From positions 3,038,001 through 3,102,000 of the forward strand of contig NZ_JAUSXY010000001.1 of the NCBI RefSeq assembly GCF_030944625.1: 64,000 nucleotides of DNA, given 5' to 3'. How positions within the stretch are numbered: the first letter of the stretch is position 1; the number at the start of each line of letters is the position of its first letter. Below the pieces are notes generated by a model. The model was not told the origin of the DNA and did no database searches. It was given only the letters and a program-made list of their open reading frames with translations. Positions 7,669 through 16,797 of the stretch are shown in pieces. Source of the stretch: Arthrobacter sp. SLBN-112. GTDB taxonomy: Bacteria > Actinomycetota > Actinomycetes > Actinomycetales > Micrococcaceae. The translations under genes were made by a program, and so were the position numbers.

Positions 7669-9131
7669 TAACCGACGGATCCTTCCATCTGGAGTTCGAT
7701 GAGGCGGTTCAGCTCAAGGGCATATTCCATGGGCAGCTCGCGGGCGATCGGCTCAATGAAGCCGCGCACGATCATGGCCATGGCCTCGTCCTCGCGCATG
7801 CCGCGGGACATGAGGTAGAACAGCTGCTCCTCGCTGACGCGGGAGACAGTGGCCTCGTGTCCCAGCTGGACATCGTCCTCGCGGATGTCGATGTACGGGT
7901 AGGTGTCAGAACGGGAGATGGTGTCCACCAGGAGGGCGTCGCAGCGCACGGTGTTGGCCGAGTGCTTTGCGCCTTCCCGGATCTGGACCAGGCCGCGGTA
8001 GGCGGCGCGGCCGCCACCGCGGGCAACTGACTTGGAGATGATGGAGCTCTTGGTGTTCGGCGCGATGTGCACCATCTTCGAACCGGTGTCCTGGTGCTGG
8101 CCTTCGCCTGCGAACGCAATGGACAGGGTCTCGCCCTTGGCGTGCTCGCCCACCAGGTAAACGGCCGGGTACTTCATGGTGACCTTGGAGCCGATGTTGC
8201 CATCGATCCATTCCATGGTGGCGCCCGCTTCGCAGATGGCGCGCTTGGTCACCAGGTTGTAGACGTTGTTGGACCAGTTCTGGATGGTGGTGTAGCGGAC
8301 GCGGGCGCCCTTCTTGACGATGATCTCCACGACGGCGGAGTGCAGCGAGTCCGAGGTGTAGATCGGCGCGGTGCAGCCTTCGATGTAGTGGACGTAGGAG
8401 TCCTCGTCGGCGATGATCAGCGTGCGCTCGAACTGGCCCATGTTTTCCGTGTTGATGCGGAAGTATGCCTGCAGCGGGATTTCCACGTGGACGCCCTTGG
8501 GCACGTACACGAAGGAGCCGCCGGACCACACTGAGGTGTTCAGCGAAGCGAACTTGTTGTCGCCCACCGGGATGACGGTACCGAAGTACTCCTTGAAGAT
8601 CTCCGGGTGTTCCTTCAATGCGGTGTCGGTGTCCAGGAAGATGACACCCTGCCGCTCAAGATCCTCGCGGAGCTGGTGGTAGACCACCTCGGACTCGTAC
8701 TGGGCGGCGACACCGGAAACAAGGCGCTGCTTTTCGGCCTCGGGAATGCCCAGCTTGTCGTACGTGTTCTTGATGTCCTCGGGCAGGTCATCCCAGGTGG
8801 CAGCCTGCTTCTCGGTGGAGCGCACGAAGTACTTGATGTTGTCGAAGTCGATGCCCGACAGGTCCGCGCCCCAAGTGGGCATCGGCTTGCGGTCGAAGTA
8901 CTTCAGGCCCTTGAGGCGCAGGTCAAGCATCCATTCCGGCTCACTCTTCTTCGCCGAAATGTCCCGGACTACCTCTTCGCTGAGCCCACGGCGCGCATTG
9001 GCGCCGACATCGTTCTTGTCAGCCCAGCCATACTCGTAGTTGCCGATGCCGTGGAGCTCGGGATTCTTTTCCAGAATCTCCGAGATCACAGTGTTTTCGG
9101 CTACTGCTTTCTCTGATAGTTGGTCCGTCAT
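7668..9131 (-). CDS. sufB: SufB, Fe-S scaffold subunit
   Basis: A 487-aa SufB. Conserved blocks include [14 protein letters not shown] near the N-terminus, the central beta-helix with [11 protein letters not shown], and the C-terminal [14 protein letters not shown]. It is the cluster-building scaffold with SufC and SufD. I chose the ATG at 9131 because it overlaps the regulator stop (TGATG), has an AAAGG ribosome binding site and gives the family's N-terminus. The open frame extends upstream to 9365 without homology. Confidence 0.97.
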   Translation of the reverse strand: MTDQLSEKAVAENTVISEILEKNPELHGIGNYEYGWADKNDVGANARRGLSEEVVRDISAKKSEPEWMLDLRLKGLKYFDRKPMPTWGADLSGIDFDNIKYFVRSTEKQAATWDDLPEDIKNTYDKLGIPEAEKQRLVSGVAAQYESEVVYHQLREDLERQGVIFLDTDTALKEHPEIFKEYFGTVIPVGDNKFASLNTSVWSGGSFVYVPKGVHVEIPLQAYFRINTENMGQFERTLIIADEDSYVHYIEGCTAPIYTSDSLHSAVVEIIVKKGARVRYTTIQNWSNNVYNLVTKRAICEAGATMEWIDGNIGSKVTMKYPAVYLVGEHAKGETLSIAFAGEGQHQDTGSKMVHIAPNTKSSIISKSVARGGGRAAYRGLVQIREGAKHSANTVRCDALLVDTISRSDTYPYIDIREDDVQLGHEATVSRVSEEQLFYLMSRGMREDEAMAMIVRGFIEPIARELPMEYALELNRLIELQMEGSVG

Positions 9132-9922
9132 CACGGCCTTTCTTGCTGATGGTTGATTACTTCGTCCAGGCTGGCGGGGGCTGCGTCCGGCACGGTGGCC
9201 GGTTTGGCAGGCAGCCTGCCTGTAGGAATGTGGGTGGTGCAGACGTGGCCGCCGCGGGCCAAGGTGGAGAGGCGGCGTACGTCCACTCCCACCAGTCGTG
9301 AGAAAACTTCGGTTTCGACGTCGCAGAAGACGGGGAAGCGGGCGGCGAGCTGCTGGATGGGGCAATGGCCTTGGCAGAGCTGGACGCTGGAGAGAGCCGC
9401 GGGCAGCGGCGCTTTTGCTTCGATGGCGGCGGCGGAGGCCACAAAGTTGTCGCGGCTCAGGGCGACCGAAAGAGCAGTTGCCCTGTCCCGGATGTCCGGG
9501 CCGGCCTGCTCGATTTCGGGCGCGTAGCGCCGTTCCATATCCGCGAAGCGCTCCTCCGCGAAGGCCCGGACCGCGTCCGGACCGGCAACCTTCTGCAACT
9601 GCTGGAGGGCAAGGGCAGCAATGTCCAGGTAGTCGTTGCCCAGGCTCGACTGACCCTGTGAGCTCAGGACGTAGCGGCGGGCGGGACGGCCCGCACCCGC
9701 GCCGGGCTTGGCAACCCGCTTGACCTCGATGACGCCTGCACGCGACAGGTGGTCCAGATGGCGGCGGACAGCTGCCGGGGTGAAGCCCAGGATGTCTCCG
9801 AGCTCGGCCGCACTGACAGGTCCGTGTTCCAGGACGGCAGCGAGGACCCGGTCCCGGGTCCGCTCGTCGGCATCAGCCACAGGACCCGGCCCGGCCACGG
9901 GCGCGGCAGCAGCGTTGGTCAT
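9131..9922 (-). CDS. sufR: SufR-like Fe-S-sensing transcriptional repressor of the suf operon
   Basis: A 263-aa regulator with an N-terminal winged helix ([28 protein letters not shown] region, given here by its key residues only as AELGDIL and AAVRRHL). The C-terminal part has Cys at QLCQGHC, with the second Cys followed 12 residues later by FC and, 27 residues on, by HVC. That spacing matches the three cluster-ligand Cys described for SufR. It would repress suf when its own cluster is intact. The start at 9922 (MTNAAAAP) precedes the HTH by about 30 residues. An upstream open extension lacks homology. It is the first gene of the operon and overlaps sufB. Confidence 0.9.
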   Translation of the reverse strand: MTNAAAAPVAGPGPVADADERTRDRVLAAVLEHGPVSAAELGDILGFTPAAVRRHLDHLSRAGVIEVKRVAKPGAGAGRPARRYVLSSQGQSSLGNDYLDIAALALQQLQKVAGPDAVRAFAEERFADMERRYAPEIEQAGPDIRDRATALSVALSRDNFVASAAAIEAKAPLPAALSSVQLCQGHCPIQQLAARFPVFCDVETEVFSRLVGVDVRRLSTLARGGHVCTTHIPTGRLPAKPATVPDAAPASLDEVINHQQERP

Positions 9923-10076
9923 GGAATACACAACACAATCATGTCGTAATTTAGTCCATGACTCCAGTAAGGGCAGGCTGACCTTGGGTCCACGCCGAAT
10001 ATGACCGCAGCCACCACAGTCCGGCGGCGCCGCCGGCCGGGACTGCACTGAATACTACATCCCGTAGAATACTGTG
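9923..10076. promoter_or_regulatory. divergent promoter region, suf operon and ABC exporter
   Basis: A 154-base spacer. On the minus strand TAAATT at 9948-9953 is a plausible -10 for sufR with a short leader. On the plus strand TAGAAT at 10065-10070 lies six bases before the GTG at 10077, suggesting a leaderless exporter mRNA. I did not find a convincing SufR palindrome. Confidence 0.45.
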
Positions 10077-11045
10077 GTGCGATCCCCCAACTCCCCTGTC
10101 CTGTCCATTCATGGGCTCATCAAGGACGTCGGCCCCCTGTCCAGCCTGGACGGAAAGATGCTCCGGGTTGTGAGCGGCGTTTCACTCATTGCCGAGCGGG
10201 GAGAAGTGACCGCGTTGCTGGGCGCCAACGGTGCCGGCAAGACAACCACGCTCGAATGCGCCCAGGGCCTGCAAAAACGCAGCGGCGGCAGTATCTCGCT
10301 GCTGGACCAGGATCCGGCGACGGCCGGCGCCGGCCTGCGCGCCCGCGTTGGTGTCATGCTCCAGGACGGCGGCCTCCCGCCGTCGGCAAGGCCCCTGCCG
10401 CTGCTGCGCCATATCGCCGGCCTCTATGCCAACCCCTGGCCGCTTGAGGACCTGGTGGGCCGGCTGGGCATCGATACCTTCAGCCGGACCAGCGTCCGCA
10501 GGCTGTCCGGTGGCCAGAAACAGCGGCTGGCCCTTGCCGCCGCCCTGATCGGCCGGCCCGAAGTACTGTTCCTTGACGAGCCCAGCGCCGGCCTGGACCC
10601 CCAGTCCCGGCAGCTGGTGTTTGACCTGATTGCCGAACTCCGCGACGGCGAAATGGGCATCATCCTGACAACGCACCTGATGGACGACGCCCAGCGGCTT
10701 GCCGACTACGTCTACATCATCGACGGCGGCCGCAACGTGGCCGAGGGTACGGTCCAGGAACTGCTGCAGCGCAGCCCGGTGGCGGACCAGGGCGCCGAGC
10801 ACATCCGGACGCTGGTGTTCGAGGCCCCCGCCGGCCTGGACGTGGCCGCCGTCCTGCCGGCCGGCGTCGACGTCTCCGAAGCCCGCGCCGGCAGTTACAC
10901 CGTAACCGGAGCCCTGACGCCGCGCCATCTTGCCGCCTTGGCGCAGTGGTGGGAAGCCAAGGGCATCATGCCGGCATCGATGAGCCTTCAGGCGCGTAGC
11001 CTTGAAGACGTCTTTTTGGACATTTCGGGAAAGGACATCCGATGA
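10077..11045 (+). CDS. ABC transporter ATP-binding protein (DrrA-like exporter class)
   Basis: ATPase of about 322 aa with Walker A GANGAGKTT, signature RLSGGQKQR, Walker B VLFLDEPSAGLDP and H-loop TTHLMDD. The C-terminal extension of about 90 residues is typical of ATPases partnered with ABC-2 permeases. Its stop overlaps the permease ATG (ATGA). Of tandem GTG codons at 10074 and 10077, the second fits the leaderless promoter. Placement between suf and ctaA is shared by other actinobacteria, so a link to heme or respiratory assembly is conceivable but unproven. Confidence 0.88.
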   Translation: MRSPNSPVLSIHGLIKDVGPLSSLDGKMLRVVSGVSLIAERGEVTALLGANGAGKTTTLECAQGLQKRSGGSISLLDQDPATAGAGLRARVGVMLQDGGLPPSARPLPLLRHIAGLYANPWPLEDLVGRLGIDTFSRTSVRRLSGGQKQRLALAAALIGRPEVLFLDEPSAGLDPQSRQLVFDLIAELRDGEMGIILTTHLMDDAQRLADYVYIIDGGRNVAEGTVQELLQRSPVADQGAEHIRTLVFEAPAGLDVAAVLPAGVDVSEARAGSYTVTGALTPRHLAALAQWWEAKGIMPASMSLQARSLEDVFLDISGKDIR

Positions 11046-11809
11046 GCGCCGCGGCATTGCAGGACCAGCAGCAGCCCGCTCCCCTGCTGCGCCGCGTCCT
11101 GCTGCAGGGCAAGTACGAGGCACTGACGATGCTCCGGAACGGCGAGCAGTTGATCCTGGCCGTGGTGCTTCCGCTGCTGGCCCTGGTCGGCCTGACAGTG
11201 ACCCCTTTTCTTGACGGGATGGGCTCCAGCCGCGTCAACGTCGCGGTTCCCGGCATCCTTGCCCTCTGTGCCATGTCCACCGCATTCACCGGCCAGGGCA
11301 TCGCCACCGGGTTCGACCGCCGGTACGGGGTGCTGCGGTTCCTGTCCACCACGCCGCTGGGCCGCGGCGGCCTGATCGCCGGGAAGGTCCTCTCGGTCCT
11401 CGTGGTCCTGTGCCTGCAGGTGGTTGTGGTGGGCCTGGTGGCGCTGGCCCTGGGCTGGCAGCCGACGGCGGCGGGCTGGCTTCCCGGCCTGGGGCTGCTC
11501 GCTCTCGGCGCGGCGGCCTTCACGTCGCTGGGGCTGCTGGTGGCCGGAACGGTGCGGCCGGAAGCGACCCTGGCCATCACCAACCTGTTGTGGATCCTCC
11601 TGGGGGCCATGGGCGGCATTGTCATCCCGGCCGAACGGCTGCCTGCCGCGGCGCAGGCCGTCATTCACTTCCTGCCATCCGGCGCACTCGGCGAGTCCAT
11701 GCGCGCCGCATTCCTGGGCGGAGCCGTCAATGGCGGCGCCGCCCTCATCCTGCTGCTCTGGACGGTCATCGCCGGTGCCGCAGCCATCCGTTGGTTCAAG
11801 TGGAATTGA
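11042..11809 (+). CDS. ABC-2 type transporter permease
   Basis: A 255-aa integral membrane protein with about six hydrophobic segments (roughly residues 38-58, 75-95, 122-145, 150-180, 185-205, 230-250), the ABC-2 permease pattern. It forms an exporter with the ATPase encoded upstream, overlapping by four bases, and is followed seven bases later by ctaA, so the three genes probably form one transcript. The substrate is unknown. Confidence 0.85.
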   Translation: MSAAALQDQQQPAPLLRRVLLQGKYEALTMLRNGEQLILAVVLPLLALVGLTVTPFLDGMGSSRVNVAVPGILALCAMSTAFTGQGIATGFDRRYGVLRFLSTTPLGRGGLIAGKVLSVLVVLCLQVVVVGLVALALGWQPTAAGWLPGLGLLALGAAAFTSLGLLVAGTVRPEATLAITNLLWILLGAMGGIVIPAERLPAAAQAVIHFLPSGALGESMRAAFLGGAVNGGAALILLLWTVIAGAAAIRWFKWN

Positions 11810-11816
11810 GATAATC

Positions 11817-12761
11817 GTGACCACGGCTTCACGCCTCCCGCAGTTCGCCAGCCGCCTGGCGTCCCGGCTCCCCCGCACCGTCGACGTCCGCGTCCGCCGC
11901 CTCGCCGTCGCCTCGCTGATCGGCCAGACGCTCCTGGTGGTCACCGGCGGCGCCGTCCGGCTGACGGCGTCCGGACTTGGCTGCCCCACGTGGCCCCGCT
12001 GCACCTCTGATTCGCTGGTGAACACCCCGGAAATGGGAATTCACGGTTTCATCGAGTTCGGCAACAGGCTCCTGACGTTTGTCCTGGCCGCCGTTGCCGT
12101 GCTGTTGCTGGTCTACCTGTGGAACCTGCGGAAGGAACGCAAAGACCTCTTCCTGCTGGCCCTGGGCCTGCTGGCCAGCATCCCGGCCCAGGCAGTGATC
12201 GGCGGCATCACCGTCCTGACCAACCTCAACCCGTGGGTGGTCGGCCTGCACTTCCTGGTCTCGATGGCCCTGGTGGTGTTCTCCACCTTGCTGGTGAACC
12301 GTGCCTTTGGCCGCACGGGCCGTTTCCCGGCGACCCTGCCCACCGTCCTGCCCGCCGTCCTGCGCCCGGTGACGGCCGCCGTCGCCCTCTTCTCAGCCGT
12401 GGCCGTCATGCTCGGCGTCGTGGTCACCGGAGCCGGACCGCACGCCGGCGACGCCGATGCGCCCCGCAACAACCTCGACTGGGACCTCGTGTCGCACATC
12501 CATGCGGTGCCCGCCTACCTGGTAACTGCCGGCACCGTGGTGGCGCTCGTCCTGGTCATCCGCCGCCGGATCACCGGCCCGTTCCGGACTGCTGTCCTGG
12601 CCCTCCTCGGAGTGACGCTGCTGCAGGCGGTCATCGGTTTCACGCAGTACTACAACGGCATTCCCGCATTGCTGGTGGCAGCCCACATGCTCGGGGCGGC
12701 GCTGCTCATGGCCGCCTCGACGAACGCCTGGGACATCGCCCGCTCAAGCACGGCCAAGTAA
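11817..12761 (+). CDS. ctaA: heme A synthase CtaA (COX15 family)
   Basis: A 314-aa polytopic membrane protein that oxidises the heme O methyl group to make heme A for cytochrome aa3 oxidase. Conserved blocks are GGAVRLTASGLGCPTWP near the N-terminus, the IEFGNR helix with the essential Glu, VGLHFLVS, AVPAYL and the late His in AAHMLGAALL. The usual His after the Glu motif is Asn here (EFGNR), which as far as I recall is common in actinobacteria. The GTG at 11817 with GAG upstream is my preferred start. It ends before a strong terminator. Confidence 0.9.
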   Translation: MTTASRLPQFASRLASRLPRTVDVRVRRLAVASLIGQTLLVVTGGAVRLTASGLGCPTWPRCTSDSLVNTPEMGIHGFIEFGNRLLTFVLAAVAVLLLVYLWNLRKERKDLFLLALGLLASIPAQAVIGGITVLTNLNPWVVGLHFLVSMALVVFSTLLVNRAFGRTGRFPATLPTVLPAVLRPVTAAVALFSAVAVMLGVVVTGAGPHAGDADAPRNNLDWDLVSHIHAVPAYLVTAGTVVALVLVIRRRITGPFRTAVLALLGVTLLQAVIGFTQYYNGIPALLVAAHMLGAALLMAASTNAWDIARSSTAK

Positions 12762-12780
12762 CGGCAAGCCACGCCACGCA

Positions 12781-12820
12781 GCAGGCGCCCCGGTCCGTCT
12801 GGACCGGGGCGCCTGCCCGT
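12781..12820 (+). terminator. intrinsic terminator after ctaA
   Basis: A perfect 16-bp stem (12781-12796 with 12801-12816) with a GTCT loop is followed by CCGTTTT. It is symmetric enough to serve the convergent SulP gene as well. Confidence 0.9.
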
Positions 12821-12849
12821 TTTCCGGGGACCTGAGGCAGGGTCCGGAA

Positions 12850-15117
12850 TTACCGGGTCGCCATGGCGCTGCCCTGCAACCGGGATCCGAGGGCCGGATC
12901 AAGGTCCGATATGCCGTCCGGAGTCACTTCCAGGACCCGGGCTGTGGCAATGTCGTAGAACAGGCCCGTTGCCTGGATCCGCCCGTCGGCCAGGGCCGGG
13001 CTCGCGTGGGGATGGTTCCGCAGCTTGCCCAGCTGCACGGCCACATTGACCATCGCCAGCTGGTCCACCGTGTTGTATCCGGCGGCCGCGGCCTGCCTGC
13101 CCACGGGGTGGCCCGCCAACAGTTCCGTATGGCTTTGCCGGGCATGCCCCAGCCAATGCCCAAAGGCCGGGCCCAGTGAACTGTTGTCCCCGCCGTCGGC
13201 CTCCGCAATCAGCGCCTTCATGGCGCCGCAGTTCGAGTGTCCGCAAATCACGAGCGACCGCACACCCAGGCCGTTGACGGCGAAGGACAGCGCCGAGTCG
13301 ATCGAGGCATCCTGGCCCTGGTTGCAGACCACGTTTCCGATATTCCGCAGGGTAAGGAGGTCGCCCGGACCACTGCTGGTGATCAGGTTGGGGTTGACGC
13401 GGGAGTCGACGCAGGCCACGAACAGGCTGTCCGGATTCTGGCCTTCGGTCAGGTCGTGCACCAGCGGACGCACCTGGTCCGCGAACCGGCGGTGGTACTT
13501 ATTGATGCCCTGCAGCAGGGATTCCTTTCGCGGCGGCAGCGGCAGCTCACTGGCTCCGCTGCGCCGGGGCGTTTGGTGCGCCGCGTCCCGGAACAGGGTG
13601 TTTCCGTGCTCCTCGAGGTTCACGGTGCCGCCCGAGGCCTGGTGCTGGACCTGCCAGGCCAGCAAGGCTTCGCGGAACGAATGGTCCACATAGTCCGCAT
13701 TCAACTCCACCGTGACGTCCGTGCCCGCGGGAATGGACTGCAGTGTCCCGTTCAACCGTGGGAGGGCGAAGAAACTGCAGGATCCGGCAACAGTCACCCG
13801 CCAGGGCGAGGACGGCGCGGCCGGCGGGTGGGATTGGATCGGGGCCCGCAGGACCCGCCACAGCACACAGGCGGCGGCCAGGGCAAGCCCGATCATGACG
13901 CCCTCCAGCAGGTTCAGGAAGACGACGGAGCCCAGGGTCACGGCATAGATCAGGAGGTCGCCTGTCCGCAGGCTGGTGCGGATATCGGCCACCTTGATCA
14001 GCCGCGCGCCGATGACCACCAGCAGGCCGGCAAGGACGGCGAGCGGAATCAGCTGGATCAGCCCGGCGAAGAGCGCCGAGAAGGCAAGGACCCAGATGCC
14101 GTGCAGTACGGCGGATGCCCTGGTGGCCGCGCCGGCTTCCACGTTGGTGGCGCTGCGGACGATGACTCCCGTGACGGGAAGGCCGCCCAGTGAGCCCGAG
14201 ACGATGTTTGCGGCGCCCTGCCCGACGAGTTCCTTGTTGAGGTTGGTGCGGGGGCCGGTGTGCATCTTGTCCACGGCGACCGCGGACAGGAGGGATTCGA
14301 TGCTGGCGATCAGGGCCATGGTCAGGACCGCGAAGGCGAAGGCGCGCCAGTTTCCGTCGGGAAGCTGCGGCAAGGCAATGGCATCGAAGATCGAGCCGTC
14401 GAGGGAGATCCGTTCAACCCCCGGGGCAAAGGCAACCGCCAACGCGGTGCCCGCCGTAACGGCTGCCAGCGGGCCCGGCACCCGGCGGGCAACAGGGGGA
14501 AGGAACCGCCAGCACAGCAGGATCACGATGACCGCCAGTCCCAGCAGGGCCGCATGCAGTTCCAGGTTGGTGATGGCCGCAGGCAGTCCTGCGAGGTTCT
14601 CAAGGGCGGAGCCCGCGGGCTGCGATCCCAGCAGCACGTGGAGCTGCTGCAGGATGATGGTGACGCCGATGCCTGCGAGCATGGCCTTCACCACTACAGG
14701 GGAAACGGCCAGGGCTGCCCGGCCGACGCGGCTGATGCCCAGCAGCAATTGCACGACGCCGGCCGCCACGGTGATGGCGCACGTCACCTGCCAGCCGAAC
14801 TCCTGCACCAAGCCGGCCACGACGACGGTCAGCCCGGCTGCCGGTCCACTCACCTGGAGCGGTGAACCGCCCAGGCTGCCGGCCACAATGCCGCCAACGG
14901 CGGCGGCGATCAGTCCGGCCATGATCGGGGCGCCGGATGCTGCCGCGATTCCGAGCGAGAGCGGAAGTGCCACGAGGAACACCACCAGGGATGCGGGGAC
15001 GTCGGCGCTGAGATGGGAGGCGAATCCCGGGAGGCGGAGTCTGTTCCGGCTTTGGTTCCTGTTTCCGCCCGGTGGACTGTGGCTGGGCGCGGGGACGGCT
15101 GGGGGACGGGCTTCCAT
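12850..15117 (-). CDS. SulP anion transporter fused to STAS-like and beta-carbonic anhydrase domains
   Basis: A 755-aa fusion. Residues about 35-430 form a SulP/SLC26 membrane domain (GSLGGSPLQVSGPAAG; many hydrophobic helices). About 445-540 resembles a STAS domain. The C-terminus from about 560 is a beta-carbonic anhydrase with zinc ligands in ACVDSR and CGHSNCGA. The architecture suggests coupled bicarbonate transport and hydration, as in M. tuberculosis Rv3273-type proteins. I chose the ATG at 15117 because AAAGGA precedes it; an upstream in-frame ATG at 15201 lacks a ribosome binding site and overlaps palindromic DNA. Sulfate is the alternative substrate. Confidence 0.9.
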   Translation of the reverse strand: MEARPPAVPAPSHSPPGGNRNQSRNRLRLPGFASHLSADVPASLVVFLVALPLSLGIAAASGAPIMAGLIAAAVGGIVAGSLGGSPLQVSGPAAGLTVVVAGLVQEFGWQVTCAITVAAGVVQLLLGISRVGRAALAVSPVVVKAMLAGIGVTIILQQLHVLLGSQPAGSALENLAGLPAAITNLELHAALLGLAVIVILLCWRFLPPVARRVPGPLAAVTAGTALAVAFAPGVERISLDGSIFDAIALPQLPDGNWRAFAFAVLTMALIASIESLLSAVAVDKMHTGPRTNLNKELVGQGAANIVSGSLGGLPVTGVIVRSATNVEAGAATRASAVLHGIWVLAFSALFAGLIQLIPLAVLAGLLVVIGARLIKVADIRTSLRTGDLLIYAVTLGSVVFLNLLEGVMIGLALAAACVLWRVLRAPIQSHPPAAPSSPWRVTVAGSCSFFALPRLNGTLQSIPAGTDVTVELNADYVDHSFREALLAWQVQHQASGGTVNLEEHGNTLFRDAAHQTPRRSGASELPLPPRKESLLQGINKYHRRFADQVRPLVHDLTEGQNPDSLFVACVDSRVNPNLITSSGPGDLLTLRNIGNVVCNQGQDASIDSALSFAVNGLGVRSLVICGHSNCGAMKALIAEADGGDNSSLGPAFGHWLGHARQSHTELLAGHPVGRQAAAAGYNTVDQLAMVNVAVQLGKLRNHPHASPALADGRIQATGLFYDIATARVLEVTPDGISDLDPALGSRLQGSAMATR

Positions 15118-15179
15118 GGGCTTATTTCCTTTGCTTGCGGGAAGGGTCCACTCCACCGTAAGCAGGCCGTCATCTTCAA

Positions 15180-15215
15180 TGACAGTTAAAGTGACAGACA
15201 TGACAAAGATGTCAT
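15180..15215. promoter_or_regulatory. TGACA repeat cluster, candidate operator upstream of the SulP-carbonic anhydrase gene
   Basis: TGACA occurs at 15180, 15192 and 15201, and the last copy forms a perfect inverted repeat (ATGACA-AAGA-TGTCAT, 15200-15215). The cluster lies 63-98 bases upstream of the start codon, where a regulator site would be expected. Confidence 0.45.
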
Positions 15216-15272
15216 ACCGTTCGCCCAGGCAACGAAATCGGCGTTTCCCCGTCGACGCTTGCAGCGCCAAAG

Positions 15273-15308
15273 AAAGAAGGCGGCCTCCACCATGAGGTGG
15301 AGGCCGCC
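15273..15308 (-). terminator. intrinsic terminator after ctaB
   Basis: A 12-bp perfect stem (15279-15290 with 15297-15308) with a 6-base loop. On the minus strand it is followed by a T-rich run (TTCTTTCTT). It separates ctaB from the SulP gene. Confidence 0.85.
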
Positions 15309-15331
15309 TGGGGCTTCGTGGGGCTGGCCGG

Positions 15332-16291
15332 TCAGCCGCCCACCACCGCACGCCCAATGAAAGGATCCACGGCAAGGGCAATGAAGAGCAGCGTCAGGTA
15401 GCTGATGGAACCATGGAACACCTTCATGGCGCGCTTGTCTGGAATGTCTTCCCGCTGCGCGCGGGCATACAGGGCATGGGACTCATACAGGAACCAGGCC
15501 CCCGCCAGGACCGCGGTGACCGTGTAGACCCAGCCGGCACCGCCCGCCGGAATCATCAGCAGCGAGCAGGCAACCATGGCCCACGCGTAGAGGACCACCT
15601 GGACAGAGACCACCTTGGCCCCGGCGATGGCGCCAAGCATGGGGACATTGGCGTTGCGGTAGTCCTCTCCGTAGCGCATCGAGAGCGGCCAGTAGTGCGG
15701 CGGGGTCCACAGAAAGATCACCATGAAGAGGATGATGGCGGGCCACTCCACCGAATTGGTTACCGCGGCCCAGGCAATAAGCACCGGGAAGCAGCCTGCG
15801 GCGCCGCCCCACACAATGTTCTGTGCGGTGCGGCGCTTCAAGATCATGGTGTAGATCACCACGTAGAAGAAGATGGCGCCGAGGCCAAGCCAAGCGGAGA
15901 GCGGGTTGGCTCCAAACCAGAGGATCACGATGGCTGCCGCACCGAGCAGCCAGGAGAAGACCAGGGCTTCGCGGGGCGTGACCTCACCGGTCACGAGCGG
16001 CCGGTTCTCGGTGCGGTGCATCAGCTTGTCGATGTCCCGGTCGATGTAGCAGTTGAATGCCCCGGCACTGCCGGCGGCGAAAGCGCCCCCCACCAGGGTG
16101 GCAAGGATCAGGCCAATGGAGGGGAAGCCCCGCTCGGCGTAGATCATGGTGGGCAGCGTACTCACCAGCAGAAGCTCAATGACGCGCGGCTTGGTGAGGG
16201 CGAGATACGCCTTTGCCTTGCGGGCAAACCCGGCACCGGAGGCCCGGGATGCGTTTAGCGGCGTATCTGTTGTGCTCACGGTGGCAGTCAC
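15332..16291 (-). CDS. ctaB: protoheme IX farnesyltransferase CtaB (heme O synthase)
   Basis: A 319-aa UbiA-family membrane prenyltransferase that attaches farnesyl to heme b to give heme O, the substrate of CtaA. The Mg-prenyl diphosphate motif N-x3-D-x3-D is visible in NCYIDRDID, with TENRPL after it and the second Asp-rich region near [10 protein letters not shown]. About nine hydrophobic helices are present. The GTG at 16291 (MTATVSTTD) is the best start, although the open frame continues to 16378. Together with ctaA it completes heme A synthesis. Confidence 0.93.
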   Translation of the reverse strand: MTATVSTTDTPLNASRASGAGFARKAKAYLALTKPRVIELLLVSTLPTMIYAERGFPSIGLILATLVGGAFAAGSAGAFNCYIDRDIDKLMHRTENRPLVTGEVTPREALVFSWLLGAAAIVILWFGANPLSAWLGLGAIFFYVVIYTMILKRRTAQNIVWGGAAGCFPVLIAWAAVTNSVEWPAIILFMVIFLWTPPHYWPLSMRYGEDYRNANVPMLGAIAGAKVVSVQVVLYAWAMVACSLLMIPAGGAGWVYTVTAVLAGAWFLYESHALYARAQREDIPDKRAMKVFHGSISYLTLLFIALAVDPFIGRAVVGG

Positions 16292-16797
16292 CCGTTCTGT
16301 GTGGCAGTTGAGGCTGGCTGTGCAGCTCCGGTCGTGCGGCCCGGTCCCGGGCACGGCACGGCGGAAGGAAATTGCCATGTACCTGCATCAGCCGGGAAAC
16401 TCCGGGCGGCGTTGGATGCCCACCGGTGTTGGCCTCCGAATATCATACCGCGCCGGCACCCCCGTCCGGGGCCCGCCGTATGCGCAGTTGATCGCTCGCA
16501 GGCCCATTCGAGCAGATTAACTCAGCCCTCCGCCGGAGTCATTCACAAAAGGGGAAATTGCGTCCAAAACGTGAGACTTGGGCCGCCCGGACTATGGATA
16601 AGAGCTAAGCTGTCACCAGATCAGCACGCAGCAAGAAAGCGGTGGAAAACGCATTCCCATTTGCTGTTCGTGACTGAATGCAAAGATCAACGTTTCGATG
16701 GTGAACGGCTGGTACACACCAAAGCGGCGCCACAGAGCGCGCCCTTAGCCGGATCCGGTGTACCACTGCCACCAGCACAGAGAGGGGCCCGGTTTTC
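16292..16797. other. 506-base intergenic region between ctaB and tkt
   Basis: No convincing gene. It must hold divergent promoters for ctaB and the pentose phosphate operon, but no -35/-10 pair is clear. The one ordered feature is an 8-bp inverted repeat, TGGTACAC at 16710-16717 and GTGTACCA at 16758-16765, 40 bases apart, about 35-90 bases before the tkt start. It could be a regulator site or leader structure. Confidence 0.4.

Noticed and set aside
9923..9960. SufR binding palindrome upstream of sufR
   Set aside because: Only very short complementary stretches such as ACA-TGAT-TGT are visible, which is no better than chance.
15118..15201. An upstream ATG start (15201) for the SulP fusion
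   Set aside because: No ribosome binding site precedes it, and the added 28 residues overlap palindromic, probably regulatory, DNA. The ATG at 15117 has AAAGGA.
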